Shown one piece after another: positions 8,277-18,443 of a stretch of DNA of 64,000 nt. The position numbers and the translations under genes are program-made. The stretch is from Rubellimicrobium thermophilum DSM 16684. Lineage in GTDB: Bacteria; Pseudomonadota; Alphaproteobacteria; Rhodobacterales; Rhodobacteraceae. The DNA is taken from the NCBI RefSeq assembly GCF_000442315.1, contig NZ_KE557322.1:274447-338446 (forward strand). The letters are read 5' to 3'. Position 1 is the first letter of the stretch, and the number at the start of each line of letters is the position of its first letter. The notes under the pieces are model-generated. The model saw only the letters and a program-made list of their open reading frames with translations. It had not been told where the DNA came from and did not search any database.

Positions 8277-9284
8277 ATGAGCCTGGACAACCCCGCTGCC
8301 AAGCCGCTCGACCGCCTCGCGCATGCGCTCGGGGGGGATATGGAGCGGGTGGCGGCCCTGATTCGCGAGCGGATGCAATCCGATGCCGCCCCGCGCATCC
8401 CGGCCGTGACCGCCCATCTGATCGAGGCCGGCGGCAAGCGGCTGCGGCCGATGCTCGTGCTGGCGGCGGCGCGGTTGCTCGGGGCCGAGGGGGCAGCGCT
8501 TCAGAAGGCCGTGCAGCTTGGCGCGGTGGTCGAATTCATCCATACCGCGACGCTGCTGCATGACGATGTGGTGGACGAATCGCGGCAGCGCCGCGGGCGG
8601 CCCACGGCCAATCTTCTCTGGGACAATCAGAGTTCGGTTCTGGTGGGGGACTATCTCTTCGCCCGCAGCTTCCAGATCATGGTGGAGGTGGGGTCGCTGC
8701 GGGTGCTGGACCTGCTGTCGGCGGCCTCGGCCACGATCGCCGAGGGCGAAGTGCTCCAGCTGGCGGCGGCGCGCGATCTGGGAACGACCGAGGCGACCTA
8801 TCTGCGCATCGCGCGGGGCAAGACGGCTGCCCTTTTTGCCGCGGCCACGCAGGCGGGTGCCGTCGTCGCCGGGGCGGATGCGGCCCGGGAAGAGGCCCTG
8901 CGGCGCTATGGCGATGCGCTGGGCATTGCCTTCCAGATCGCCGATGACCTTCTCGACATCGAAGGAGATGCGGGGATCGGCAAGAACCGCGGCGACGATC
9001 TGCGCGAAGGCAAGATGACCCTGCCCGTGATCCGCGCCCTTGCCGCCGCCGACGAGGAGGAGCGCCTCTTCTGGCGCCGGGTCCTCGGACGGGGGGAGCT
9101 GGCGGACGGCGATGTGGCGCAGGCCCGCGCCCTGATGGAGCGCCATGGCGCGCTGGCCTCGACCCGGGCCGAGGCCCTCGCCTGGGCCGGGCGTGCCAAG
9201 GCCGCGCTGGCCGCGCTGCCGGATCATCCGCTGCGCCGGATCCTGACCGATCTGGCCGATTTCGTGGTGACGCGGACGGCCTGA
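8277..9284 (+). CDS. Polyprenyl diphosphate synthase (quinone side chain)
   Basis: The 335-residue trans-prenyltransferase elongates farnesyl or geranylgeranyl diphosphate to the long side chain of ubiquinone. The first Asp-rich motif is LLHDDVVD (residues 96-100), the second IADDLLD (223-227), with GGKRLRPML and GDYLFARSFQ in place. The start MSLDNPAAKPLDRLA is like other Rhodobacteraceae IspB/DdsA proteins; an upstream TTG is possible but unnecessary. The chain length (octa- or decaprenyl) cannot be read with certainty, though Q-10 is usual in alphaproteobacteria. Its neighbour ispE makes isoprenoid precursors in the opposite orientation, nine bases away. Confidence 0.93.
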   Translation: MSLDNPAAKPLDRLAHALGGDMERVAALIRERMQSDAAPRIPAVTAHLIEAGGKRLRPMLVLAAARLLGAEGAALQKAVQLGAVVEFIHTATLLHDDVVDESRQRRGRPTANLLWDNQSSVLVGDYLFARSFQIMVEVGSLRVLDLLSAASATIAEGEVLQLAAARDLGTTEATYLRIARGKTAALFAAATQAGAVVAGADAAREEALRRYGDALGIAFQIADDLLDIEGDAGIGKNRGDDLREGKMTLPVIRALAAADEEERLFWRRVLGRGELADGDVAQARALMERHGALASTRAEALAWAGRAKAALAALPDHPLRRILTDLADFVVTRTA

Positions 9285-9292
9285 GGGCCTCT

Positions 9293-10150
9293 TCAGGCGG
9301 CGAGCAGAGGGGCCGGGGCCACCCACCAGCCCTGCCGGGCGATCTGGAGCGCGCGGGCGGCCCGCCGGGCCGTTCCGATGTCGCGCGTGATGCCGACGCA
9401 GGTCCCGCCCGAGCCGGACATCGTGGCGGCGAGCACGCCAGGCTGGCGGCGCAGCAGGGCCAGCGCCTCGGTCACCGGCGGGGCAAGCGTCTCGGCCGGG
9501 GGTTGCAGGTCGTTGCGGGTCTGTCCGATCCAGGCCGCCAGGCCTTCGGCATCGGGCGCTTCGGGCAGGGGGGGCAGCGGATCGCCTGCGGCCGGGCCGA
9601 GCGCGGCAAAGACCGCCGCCGTGGGAACCGGCACCCCGGGATTGACGAGCACGAGCCCGCAGGCGGGCAGCGGGGGGAGGGGCTCGATCGCTTCGCCCCG
9701 CCCGCGCATCCGCAGCGGGCGCGGCGCCATCAGGCAGGCCGGCACGTCGGATCCCAGGGCGAGCACCTCGGGATCGTCGGGGGCAAGAGGCTCCACCCCC
9801 CAGAAGCTGGCCAGCAGGCGGATGGCGGCGGCCGCATCGGCCGAGGCCGAGCCGATCCCCGCGGCATGCGGCAGCATCTTGGCCAGGCGGATCGTGGCCC
9901 CCTTCTCCACCTGTCGAGCCCTGGCGAGCGCGCGGGCCGCCCGCAGCACGAGATTGTCTTCGCCCGCGGGCACGCCCTCTGCGAAGGGCCCCGTGACGCT
10001 CAGCGACAGGGTGGTCGCCGGCAGCACCGTGAGCTGGTCACCCGCCCCGGCAAAGACCACGAGACTGTCGAGATCGTGATAGCCGTCCGCGCGTCGCCCG
10101 GTGACATGGAGCGCGAGGTTGATCTTGGCTGGTGCGAATCCCCTATCCAC
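9293..10150 (-). CDS. ispE: 4-diphosphocytidyl-2-C-methyl-D-erythritol kinase
   Basis: This GHMP-family kinase of the MEP isoprenoid pathway phosphorylates CDP-methylerythritol. It has the opening FAPAKINLALHVTGRRADGYH, the third motif MSGSGGTCVGI and the RNDLQPPA motif. The ATP loop reads LPHAAGIGSASADAAAA, where GIGGGSADAAAA is usual. I take GTG 10150 as start (VDRGFAPAKIN), overlapping the stop of the TPR gene by eight bases and giving 285 residues, the normal length. A longer in-frame extension upstream is antisense-like and unlikely. Cytoplasmic; converges on polyprenyl synthase. Confidence 0.92.
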   Translation of the reverse strand: MDRGFAPAKINLALHVTGRRADGYHDLDSLVVFAGAGDQLTVLPATTLSLSVTGPFAEGVPAGEDNLVLRAARALARARQVEKGATIRLAKMLPHAAGIGSASADAAAAIRLLASFWGVEPLAPDDPEVLALGSDVPACLMAPRPLRMRGRGEAIEPLPPLPACGLVLVNPGVPVPTAAVFAALGPAAGDPLPPLPEAPDAEGLAAWIGQTRNDLQPPAETLAPPVTEALALLRRQPGVLAATMSGSGGTCVGITRDIGTARRAARALQIARQGWWVAPAPLLAA

Positions 10151-11870
10151 CCTGCATGCCCTCCGCGACCGGGGTGGGCGCGCCATCCTGTCCGTCCTCC
10201 GTCCCGGCGGCCTCCACCGCATCGAGCCCCTGCTCCAGCTTGCGCCGGATGCGCTCGGCCTCCGTGGGCTCGGGGTCGAAGCTCAGCGCGCGCCGCCACT
10301 GGAAACGGGCCTCGCGCAGGCGGCCCACCTTCCAGTAGGCATCGCCCAGATGATCATTGATGACCGGATCGAGAGGCAGAAGTTCGGCCGCGCGTTCGAG
10401 TTCCCTCACCGCCTCCGGGTAGCGGCCGAGCTTGAAGAAGGCCCAGCCGAGGCTGTCCACGATGGCGCCGTTGCGCGGCTCGGCCGCGACGGCCTCCTCG
10501 ATCATGGCCAGCGCCTCCTCGAGCGATTCGCCCCGCTCGACGAGCGAATAGCCCAGATGGTTGAGCAGCTGCGGCTGGCCGGGGCGCAGCTCCAGCGCGC
10601 GGCGCAGATCGGCCTCGGCTCCGGCCCAGTTGTCCTGGGCCTGTCGGGCGATGGCGCGGACATAGTGGACGAACCAGAGCGGGCCGTCCTCTTCGGCATG
10701 GGCGGCGATGGCGCGGTCATAGGCGGCCTCGGCCTCGGCAAAACGCGACAGCGTGCGCAGCGTGTCGCCCAGCGTCGTCTCCAGTTCGGGTTGGCCGGGA
10801 TGGGCGCGGGCAAGGCTCTGGAGGATCTCGGCGGCCAGTTCGCCCTGCCCCGAGCGGCGCAGGCTGGCCGCGCGGCTCATCTCGGCGGTCAGGAAGGCCG
10901 GATCGGCCGGATCCACCAGGGCATAGGCGGCACGGGCCGCCTCGGGCTGGCCGAGCTGTTCGAGCGCCTGCCCCGCCAGCAGCGCGGCATCGGCATGGGA
11001 AGGGCGCAGAACCAGCGCCGCCCGGGCATAGAGCAGCGCAGTCAGCGGATCGCCTTCGGCGGCGATGGCCGCAATGCCGTAGAGCCCTTCGGCAAGGCCG
11101 GCCGTGGCGTCCGGGGCCACCGTGAAGGGGATCGCCTCGCCCGCGGCAAGACGGGCGCGCAGATCCGCAAGGGTGGGGTCGAGATCCCGGCCCAGCGTCT
11201 CGTCGAGAAGGGTCACGGCCTCGGCCTGACGGCCCAACCCGCCCAGCAGTTCGGCCAGGGCGATCAGGCTGCGGCGGGCGCGAGCCGGACCGCGGCCGTC
11301 CAGATCCGACAGCAGCGCAACGGCCCCCTCCCGGTCGCCCGAGGCGGCCATCGCAAGGGCCTTGTGCGTCAGGGCGAAGGCGGCAAGACCGTCCTGCCGG
11401 GCCATGGTGTCGAAGGCAGCGAGGGCGGCCGGGAGATCGCCCTGGCCGAGCCGGGCCCAGCCTTGGGCCAGCCCGTCGAGCAGCGGTCCGGCGCCGCGCC
11501 CGGCCTCGATCTCGAACAGAAGCCCCTGCCAGTCGCCGTCGCGGACACGCCGCGTCAGGGTGGCAAGGCGGGCGGGCGGGCTGGCGATGCCGGCCTCGGC
11601 CAGTGCGGTGGCGGCTTCGGCGGCGGCATCAGGATCGCCGAGTGCGAGGGCGGCGACGACGGCCCCCTCCAGAAGCATGGGATTCGTCGGGTCGGCCTCG
11701 AGCGCGCGGGCGATGATCGGCGCGGCCGCGGCGTGGTCATGCGCGGCCAGGGCTGCGCGGGCTGCAAGATAATCCCCCGCCGGCGCCTCGGCGGCCGCGC
11801 CGGCAGGCAGCAGGACTGCGGCGATCCGCAGGACTGCCGCAAGGGTGCAGGGACGCCAGCAGGCCGGCAT
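10143..11870 (-). CDS. Exported TPR repeat protein
   Basis: The 575-residue protein begins with a probable signal peptide (MPACWRPCTLAAVLRIAAVLLPAGAAAEA) followed by many tetratricopeptide repeats through to about residue 540, e.g. LLNHLGYSLVERGESLEEAL and VINDHLGDAYWKVGRLREARF. It is probably periplasmic or outer-membrane associated and should act as a protein-binding scaffold; no enzymatic domain is visible. I chose ATG 11870 because the signal peptide starts there and the frame upstream overlaps the ETF-QO gene antisense. Its stop overlaps the GTG of ispE, an arrangement I recall from other Rhodobacteraceae. The exact partner is unknown. Confidence 0.9.
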   Translation of the reverse strand: MPACWRPCTLAAVLRIAAVLLPAGAAAEAPAGDYLAARAALAAHDHAAAAPIIARALEADPTNPMLLEGAVVAALALGDPDAAAEAATALAEAGIASPPARLATLTRRVRDGDWQGLLFEIEAGRGAGPLLDGLAQGWARLGQGDLPAALAAFDTMARQDGLAAFALTHKALAMAASGDREGAVALLSDLDGRGPARARRSLIALAELLGGLGRQAEAVTLLDETLGRDLDPTLADLRARLAAGEAIPFTVAPDATAGLAEGLYGIAAIAAEGDPLTALLYARAALVLRPSHADAALLAGQALEQLGQPEAARAAYALVDPADPAFLTAEMSRAASLRRSGQGELAAEILQSLARAHPGQPELETTLGDTLRTLSRFAEAEAAYDRAIAAHAEEDGPLWFVHYVRAIARQAQDNWAGAEADLRRALELRPGQPQLLNHLGYSLVERGESLEEALAMIEEAVAAEPRNGAIVDSLGWAFFKLGRYPEAVRELERAAELLPLDPVINDHLGDAYWKVGRLREARFQWRRALSFDPEPTEAERIRRKLEQGLDAVEAAGTEDGQDGAPTPVAEGMQGG

Positions 11871-12010
11871 GACGGGCAAGGGATCGGTCCTCTTCTGTCC
11901 GTCGGAATCGTTAGGCCTGCTGCGCCGGCGCTGCAACCGCGTGGCGGCCCCGTCCCCCTGCCCGGCGGGATTTCGCAGGACAGGAGGGGCCCGGACGCGG
12001 GGGAGGGGCG

Positions 12011-13668
12011 TCACATGTTGGGATAGTTCGGCCCGTCTCCGCCTTGTGGCACTGTCCAGACGATGTTCTGCGAGGGGTCCTTGATGTCGCAGGTCTTGCA
12101 GTGGACGCAGTTCTGGAAGTTGATGCGGAAGCGCGGCTCGCCGGCCTCCTGGACGACCTCGTAGACTCCGGCCGGGCAATAGCGCTGGGCGGGTTCGTCA
12201 TAGACGGGCAGATTGACCCGGATCGGCACGGTCGGGTCCTTGAGCCGCAGATGGGGGGGCTGGCTCTCCTCGTGATTGGTGCCGGAGAAGGCGACATTGG
12301 TCAGCCGGTCGAAGGAGATGACGCCGTCCGGTCTGGGATAGTCGATCTTCGGGTGCCGGGCGGCCGGTTCGGTGCTGGCGGCATCGGTCTTGCCGTGGCG
12401 CAGCGTGCCGAAGACCGAGCGGCCGAACAGAGTCTGCGTCCACATGTCGAAGCCCCCCGCCCCGAGCGAGGCCAGAAGCCCGTAGCGCGACCACAGCGGC
12501 TTGACATTCGCGACCGGTCGCAGGTCGCGGGCGATGTCGCCGTTGCGCACGGCGGCCTCGTAATCCTCGAGCAGATCGCCTTCGCGTCCTGCGGCGATGG
12601 CCGCTGCGGCGGCCTCGGCGGCATGGATGCCCGAGAGCATGGCGTTGTGGTTGCCCTTGATGCGGGGGACATTGACCATGCCTGCCGAGCAGCCCAGCAG
12701 CGCCCCGCCCGGAAAGACGAGGCGCGGCAGGGACTGCCACCCCCCTTCATTGATGGCACGCGCGCCATAGGCGATGCGCCGGCCGCCCTCGAGCACCTCG
12801 CGGATCAGCGGATGGTGCTTCCAGCGCTGGAACTCCATGTAGGGGTAGAGATGGGGGTTGCGGTAGTTCAGATGGACGACGAAGCCCACATAGACCTGCC
12901 GGTCATTCAGGTGATAGACGAAGCCCCCGCCGCCGGCCCCCTTGCCCAGGGGCCAGCCCATGGTGTGCAGCACGCGGCCCGGCGCGTGCATCTCCGGGCG
13001 CACCTCCCAGAGCTCCTTCATGCCGAGACCGTATTTCTGCGGTTCCCGCCCTTCGGCGAGGCCGTAGCGGGCGATGACCTGCTGGCTGAGCGAGCCGCGC
13101 ACCCCTTCGGCGAGCAGGACATACTTGCCGCGCAGCTCCATCCCGGGCTCATAGGCGGGGCCGGGGACGGGGCGGCCGTCCTCGCCCGGCACGAGGCCCA
13201 TCTCGCCGGCGACGACACCGGCGACGCGATCGCCCTCCATCACCAGCGCGGAACAGGCCATGCCGGGGAAAATCTCGACCCCCAGCTCCTCGGCCTGCCG
13301 CGCCAGCCAGCGGCAGACATTGCCCATCGAGACGATGTAGTTGCCGTGATTGTTCATGAGCGGCGGCATGATGCGGTTGGGGATCCGCATCGAGCCGCCC
13401 ATCCCCAGCAGATGGAAGCGGTCCTCGGTCACCGGCACATCGAGCGGGGCCCCGCGCGCCTTCCAGTCGGGCAGCAGCCGGTCGAGGCCCACCGGATCGA
13501 GAACGCCCCCGACAGGATATGCGCGCCGACCTCCGACCCCTTCTCGAGCACGACCACGGACAGATCGGGGGCAACCTGTTTGGCCCGGATCGCCGCAGAC
13601 AGGCCCGCCGGCCCCGCCCCGACGATCACCAGGTCGTAATCCATGCTCTCGCGCGCGATCTCTGCCAT
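12011..13668 (-). CDS. Electron transfer flavoprotein-ubiquinone oxidoreductase (frameshifted)
   Basis: This inner-membrane-bound enzyme takes electrons from ETF (etfBA, 20680-22358) to ubiquinone. The N-terminus has the FAD motif VIVGAGPAGLSAAIRA. The C-terminus has the [4Fe-4S] cysteines in RYCPAGVYEV and NCVHCKTCDIKDPSQ. Starting at ATG 13668 the frame reads to VGAHILSGA and then breaks at the C5 run 13506-13510; adding one base restores VLDPVGLDRLLPDW and the remaining 500 residues. The rebuilt length is about 552 residues, normal for the family. It is divergent from greA. A one-base sequencing deletion is the simplest explanation. Confidence 0.92.
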
Positions 13669-13812
13669 CCCGGTTCCCTCTTGCGCCTTCGCTCTCCGAC
13701 CTAGAGAGTCGCAAGGCGAAGGGCAATCGCAAGCCGCGCGCCTCCTCTTGACTTCGGGGCTGCGGGTGGGTTTCAACCTGCCTCCGCCGTGCAGGAAACG
13801 GAAACAGGACCG

Positions 13813-14283
13813 ATGGAGAAGATCCCGCTCACCCGTCAGGGCTACGAGAAGCTCGAGGAGGAGCTCAAGCGCCTGAAGTCCGTCGATCGGCCCGAGATCA
13901 TCGCCGCCATCGCCGAGGCGCGCGCCCATGGCGACCTTTCGGAGAACGCCGAATACCATTCGGCCAAGGAAAAGCAGAGCTTCATCGAGGGGCGCATCAA
14001 GGAGCTCGAGGGTGTCCTCTCTCTCGCCGAGGTCATCGATCCGGCCAAGCTCTCGGGGCCCATCAAGTTCGGCGCCACCGTGACGCTGGTGGACGAGGAC
14101 AGCGAGGAGGAACGCACCTACCAGATCGTCGGCGAATACGAGGCCGATATCGAAGGGGGGACTCTCAACATCCGCTCGCCCCTGGCCCGGGCGCTGATCG
14201 GCAAGGGGGTGGGCGATTCGGTCGAGGTGCGCACCCCCGGCGGCGAGAAGAGCTACGAGGTGATCGCCGTCCGTTACGGCTGA
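13813..14283 (+). CDS. greA: Transcription elongation factor GreA
   Basis: The 156-residue protein rescues backtracked RNA polymerase by stimulating transcript cleavage. The N-terminal coiled coil ([20 protein letters not shown] to about residue 75) carries the tip acidic pair within [16 protein letters not shown]. The C-terminal FKBP-like domain has the typical [18 protein letters not shown]. An in-frame ATG at 13789 lies upstream, but 13813 gives the normal length and family start. It is divergent from ETF-QO over 144 bases and convergent with the SRPBCC gene. Confidence 0.96.
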   Translation: MEKIPLTRQGYEKLEEELKRLKSVDRPEIIAAIAEARAHGDLSENAEYHSAKEKQSFIEGRIKELEGVLSLAEVIDPAKLSGPIKFGATVTLVDEDSEEERTYQIVGEYEADIEGGTLNIRSPLARALIGKGVGDSVEVRTPGGEKSYEVIAVRYG

Positions 14284-14354
14284 CCGCGGCCGGGCCGCAC
14301 GGGCCGGCGGGCTGGGGCGGGCCGACGAGGGGGGACGGCGTGGGGCCGGGTCTC

Positions 14355-14830
14355 TTAGGGCTGTGCCGGGCGGGCTTGCCAGTGCGCTTCGACCTCGTGC
14401 GCCATTTGGCAAGGCGCGCAGACGCCCGTTTCTCGATCCTTGCCCGGCCCAGCCGCAGGGATTGCAACGCGAGCCTCGCGGCCAGGTTCTGCCCCTCGAC
14501 CGTGAGGCTGAGGGTCAGCCGCGTCGTCATCCGCGAAAGCGCGAGGCATTCGGCGCGGAGCCGTCCCCGGAAGCTCTGGCCGCGGAAATGGCCTTCGGCC
14601 AGAAGCGGGCTCTCGAGCCGGTCGAGCCGCAGCTCCACCTCCCGTTCGCGGCCGCGGAAGGGAAAGACCGCATGCCAGGTTGAACCGGGGCCCGGATGCG
14701 GCATCCGGTCGAGCCGCCGCAGGACGGCCCCGCGGCGCAGCGCCTCCCGTTCGAAGGCGGCGAAATCGGTCGCCTGGGCGAAGACATGGGCCACGGGGGC
14801 GGCGATGTCCACGCGTAGGATGAAGTCCAT
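14355..14830 (-). CDS. SRPBCC family protein (frameshifted near C-terminus)
   Basis: The protein starts MDFILRVDIAAPVAHVFAQA, the first strand and helix of the START/polyketide-cyclase-like SRPBCC fold, and continues with WHAVFPFRGREREVELRLD. These form a hydrophobic ligand pocket; the ligand is unknown. The frame reads to about residue 141 (SARLA), then runs into an unnatural basic tail. One extra C at 14408-14410 gives QMAHEVEAHWQARPAQP-stop at 14355, a natural ending, for about 158 residues. It sits 25 bases downstream of nudC on the same strand and is probably co-transcribed. Confidence 0.78.
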
Positions 14831-14855
14831 GCGCTGCGTTCCCTGAATGTCCGAG

Positions 14856-15755
14856 CTATGGGGCCGGAGCGATCCGGCCGGCAAGCCATTCGCGCAGGAT
14901 CGCCCCTGCGATGGAGCCCGAACGTGGCGCCCGGATCGCAGGATCGCGCCCCATGAATACGGCCATCAGGCGTTCGCGGCTGACCCAGGAGGCCGATTCG
15001 ATCTCCTCGCGGTCGATGGCGATCTCGGTGGTCAGGGCCTCGGCCCGCATCCCGAGCATCAGGGAGGCTGGAAAGGGCCAGGGCTGGCTGGCGAGATAGC
15101 CCACCCGGCCGACCTGCACGCCCGCCTCCTCCTGCACCTCGCGACGCACGGCGGCTTCGACCGTCTCGCCCGGTTCCATGAAGCCTGCCAGCAGCGAATG
15201 CATGCCGGGCGGCCAGAGGGGATTGCGGGCCAGAAGCACCGCATTGCCGCGCGTGACCAGCATGATGACAACCGGATCGGTGCGCGGGAAATGCGTCGCC
15301 CCGCAGGCGGGGCAATCGCGCCGCCAGCCGGCCTCGGCCATGCGGGTGGGCGCGCCGCAGGCCGCGCAGAAGCCGTGATTCGCATGCCAGCCGAGCAGCG
15401 CCCGGGCGGTGGCGGCCGCCTCGGCCTCGGGGGCGGGGAGCTGCGACATGATGCCGCGCAGCCCCGCCCAGACCGTCCCAGCCGGGGCCGGCGTGCCGGC
15501 GGCGGCCTCGAGCGCCCACAGCGGACGTCCCCCCTCGAGACCCAGGAACACCGCTCCCTCGGGCCGGCCGGGAACGCGTTCGCGCCAGAGCGTCAGACCC
15601 TCTTCCGCCATCAGCGGATCGCCGCCGCAGAAGCGCAGAAGCGTGCCCGGCCCTTGCGCTGCGGCGCCATCCTGCCGGCGCAGATGCGCCGCACGGTCAA
15701 GTCCGCCTGCGCCGAAGGCGATGCCGGGAAATGCCACAGTCTGCACGAAAGTCAT
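14856..15755 (-). CDS. nudC: NAD(+) diphosphatase NudC
   Basis: This Nudix hydrolase cleaves NADH/NAD+ to NMN and AMP and can remove NAD caps from RNA. The 299-residue protein has a zinc ribbon with Cys130, Cys133, Cys148 and Cys151 (FCAACG...CPACG). The Nudix box GFMEPGETVEAAVRREVQEE continues AGV at residues 191-213. It also has the NudC-specific SQPWPFPASLMLG just after. The start MTFVQTVAFPGIAF is plausible, with no better upstream candidate. It is divergent from the 5'-nucleotidase family gene, another nucleotide-handling enzyme, and leads a unit with the SRPBCC gene. Confidence 0.94.
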   Translation of the reverse strand: MTFVQTVAFPGIAFGAGGLDRAAHLRRQDGAAAQGPGTLLRFCGGDPLMAEEGLTLWRERVPGRPEGAVFLGLEGGRPLWALEAAAGTPAPAGTVWAGLRGIMSQLPAPEAEAAATARALLGWHANHGFCAACGAPTRMAEAGWRRDCPACGATHFPRTDPVVIMLVTRGNAVLLARNPLWPPGMHSLLAGFMEPGETVEAAVRREVQEEAGVQVGRVGYLASQPWPFPASLMLGMRAEALTTEIAIDREEIESASWVSRERLMAVFMGRDPAIRAPRSGSIAGAILREWLAGRIAPAP

Positions 15756-15872
15756 GCCGTGGCCTTATCTTTTCCGTCTGCCGCGGCAAGATCTCCGCCG
15801 GGCCGCCCCCGCAACCGGGGGTTGTGATGGGACAGGGACAGGCATGGCGAACTGGTCAGGGGAAGGGGGCGG

Positions 15873-17703
15873 GTGCGGCTGCGCCTTCTGGCCACCACGG
15901 ATCTCCATGGTCATCTGCTGGCCTGGAACTATTACGAGGCCCGGCCTGCACCGGCCACGGGTCTTGCGCAGGCCGGGACGCTGATCCGGCGGCTGCGCGC
16001 CGAGGGCGAGGCAGCGGGGGCTGCCGTCCTGCTGCTCGACAATGGCGACATGCTCACGGGGAGCCTGCTGACCGATCCGCTGGCCGAAGGAGCGGAGCCA
16101 GAGCCCCATCCCGTCGTCGCGGCGATGGCCGTGCTGGGCCATGATGCGGCAGCCTTGGGCAACCATGACTTCGACCAGGGCCTGGATGTCCTGCGCAGGG
16201 CCTTCGCGGGGGCATCCTTTCCGGTGCTCTGTGCCAATCTGTGTGACGGGATGGGCCGGCCCGTTGCTCTGCCTTCAACGATCCTGCCCTGCGAGATGGA
16301 GGACCGAGCGGCCAGGCGGCACCGGTTGCGGATCGGCCTTGTGGGTGTCCTGCCCCCCCCAGACGGCTGCCTGGGCCGGGCTGGCCGCCGCAGGGGGCCT
16401 GAAGGCCGACGACATGACCGCCGCCGCGCATGCCGAGGCGGCGCGGCTGCGGCGGGACGGGGCGGATCTCGTGATCGGTCTGTGCCATACGGGGATCGGT
16501 CCCGACACCGGAGAGCCGGGGGCGGAGGATGCCGCCCTGCCGCTGGCGGCGCGGGCGGGTCTCGATGTGCTGGTGCTGGGGCATTCGCATCGTGTCTTTC
16601 CGGGCCCGGGCTGGGAGGGCATGGCCGGGGTCGATGCACAGGCCGGGACGCTGTGGGGGCGCCCCGCCGTCCAGCCGGGTTTTCACGGCAGTCATGTCGG
16701 GGTGATCGATCTCGATCTGGTCCGGCAGGCCGAGGGATGGCGCCTTGCGGGTCATGCCGTGCAGGCCGTGCCCGTGCCTCCCGATCTGCCCCCCGATCCG
16801 GGGGTGGAGGCCGTGGCCCGGCCTCGTCATCTCCGCCTGCTGGAGCGGCTCGAGCGCGTGGTGGGGCAGGCAGAGCGGCCGCTCTCGAGCCATTTCGCGC
16901 TTGTCAGGCCCGATCCTGTCCTCGCCTTCGTGGCCGAGGCGCAGCGCGAGGCGGCGCAGGCGATCCTCGATGGGCGCCCCGAATCGGAACTGCCGCTGCT
17001 GTCGGCGGTGGCCCCGTTCCGGACCGGCGGGCGGGGCGGGCCCTTCAACTATGTTGACATCGCCCCCGGCCCGGTGCGCCTGCGCGAGGCGGCCGGCCTC
17101 TACATCCATCTCAACACGCTCTGTATCCTCGAAATGTCAGGGGCCGCCCTGCGCGAGCGACTCGAGCAGTCGGCGGCGGTCTTCCATCGTCTCTGCCCCG
17201 GCGAGACGGATCAGCCGCTCATCGATCGCCGATGGCCCGCCTGGCAGTTCGAGGTGATCCATGGCCTGTCCTGGCGCATCGACCTCTCCCGCGAGGCGGC
17301 GACGGACCCCGAGGGGCGGGCGCGGCCGGGGGGCGGCGGGCGCATCCGCGATCTGCGGCATGCCGGCCGGCCGGTGGGGGATGACGACCGCTTTCTCGTC
17401 GCCACCAGTTCCCATCGGGCCGCCACCGCAGGCAAGGGGGGGCGGCTTGTCTGCGCGGCGCCGGCGGCGATCCGCGATCTCGTGATCGCCCGCCTTGGCC
17501 GTGTTCCCGCAGGCCGGGAAAGCCGGGCCGACTGGGATTTCGTGCCGATGCCCGGCACGGCGGCCTGGTTCGACAGCGGTCCGGGGGCGCTGGCCCATCT
17601 CGGGGCGGGCGCGAAGGCCGAGGGTCAGGCCGGGGAGAGCGGGCGGATCGAGCCGATCGGGCCGGCCCCGGGCGGCTTTCACCGCTTTCGCCTGCGGCTT
17701 TGA
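15873..17703 (+). CDS. 5'-nucleotidase / 2',3'-cyclic-nucleotide phosphodiesterase family (CpdB-like, frameshifted)
   Basis: This metallophosphoesterase has the N-terminal calcineurin-like domain: TTDLHGHLL, DNGDML, ALGNHDFDQGL, then in the second frame LCHTG and LGHSHRVFPG. The C-terminal 5'-nucleotidase substrate domain has GPFNYVDIAPGPV and DRRWPAWQFEVIHGL. The GTG start at 15873 immediately precedes RLRLLATTDLHGH, so no signal peptide is visible, unlike periplasmic E. coli CpdB. The frame breaks in an eight-C run (16353-16360); removing one C gives VGVLPPQTAAWAGL and one continuous protein of about 609 residues. It should hydrolyse nucleotides or cyclic nucleotides; the exact specificity is unknown. 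Confidence 0.88.
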
Positions 17704-17751
17704 CAGGGCGGACAGGGCCGGCTACCTCCGCCCCGCAGACCGGAGCCCGCC

Positions 17752-18405
17752 ATGACATCCCGTTACGATGCTGTCGTCTTCGACCTCGACGGCACGCTGA
17801 TCGACACCGAATCGCTGTGCAACGCCGCCGGCGTCGAGGCCTGCGCGGCCCTGGGCCTGCCCGTTTCGGGGGAGTTCTTCGAAAGTCTGGCCGGCATCGA
17901 CGACCGGACGCGGGTGCAACTGATCGGCGAGCATGTGGGGACGGCCGTCGATCTCTCCGCCTTCCTTGCGGCATGGGACCGTCTCTGCATCGAGCGGTTC
18001 GCGCAGGGCATCCCCCTCAAGCCCGGCGCGATCGAGCTTCTGGAGCAGATCGCAGCGGCGGGGATCCCGCTGGCGCTGGCCACCTCCTCGCGCCGTGGTC
18101 CGGCAGAGGACAAGCTGCGGATGGCCGGCCTGGCGCGGCATTTCCGCACCGTGGTGACCTTCGATGATGTGGCCGCCCCCAAGCCGGCGCCCGATGCCTA
18201 TCTGCTGGCGGTCGATCGGCTGGGCGTGCCGCCGGCCCGCGCCCTGGCCTTCGAGGACAGCGAGACCGGCGCCCGCGCGGCCCATGCGGCGGGGCTCACG
18301 GTCGTGCAGGTCCCCGATCTGCATCCGACGCAGGGGGCCCATGCCCATCATGTCGCGTCTTCGCTGCTCGAGGGGGCGGCGATGGCCGGGCTGCTGCCGG
18401 TCTGA
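17752..18405 (+). CDS. HAD-IA family phosphatase
   Basis: The 217-residue HAD-superfamily hydrolase has motif I VVFDLDGTLIDTE (nucleophile Asp11, acid Asp13), motif II LALATSS, motif III Lys in AAPKPAPDAYL, and motif IV FEDSETGARAAHAAG. The small helical cap between motifs I and II fits subfamily IA (beta-phosphoglucomutase/phosphatase type). The substrate is not evident. It lies 48 bases downstream of the nucleotidase gene and may be co-transcribed with it. Cytoplasmic. No oddities in reading frame. Confidence 0.92.
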   Translation: MTSRYDAVVFDLDGTLIDTESLCNAAGVEACAALGLPVSGEFFESLAGIDDRTRVQLIGEHVGTAVDLSAFLAAWDRLCIERFAQGIPLKPGAIELLEQIAAAGIPLALATSSRRGPAEDKLRMAGLARHFRTVVTFDDVAAPKPAPDAYLLAVDRLGVPPARALAFEDSETGARAAHAAGLTVVQVPDLHPTQGAHAHHVASSLLEGAAMAGLLPV

Positions 18406-18443
18406 GGCAGGCGGTTCCGGGCGGCAACAGGCCGGCCGACAAC

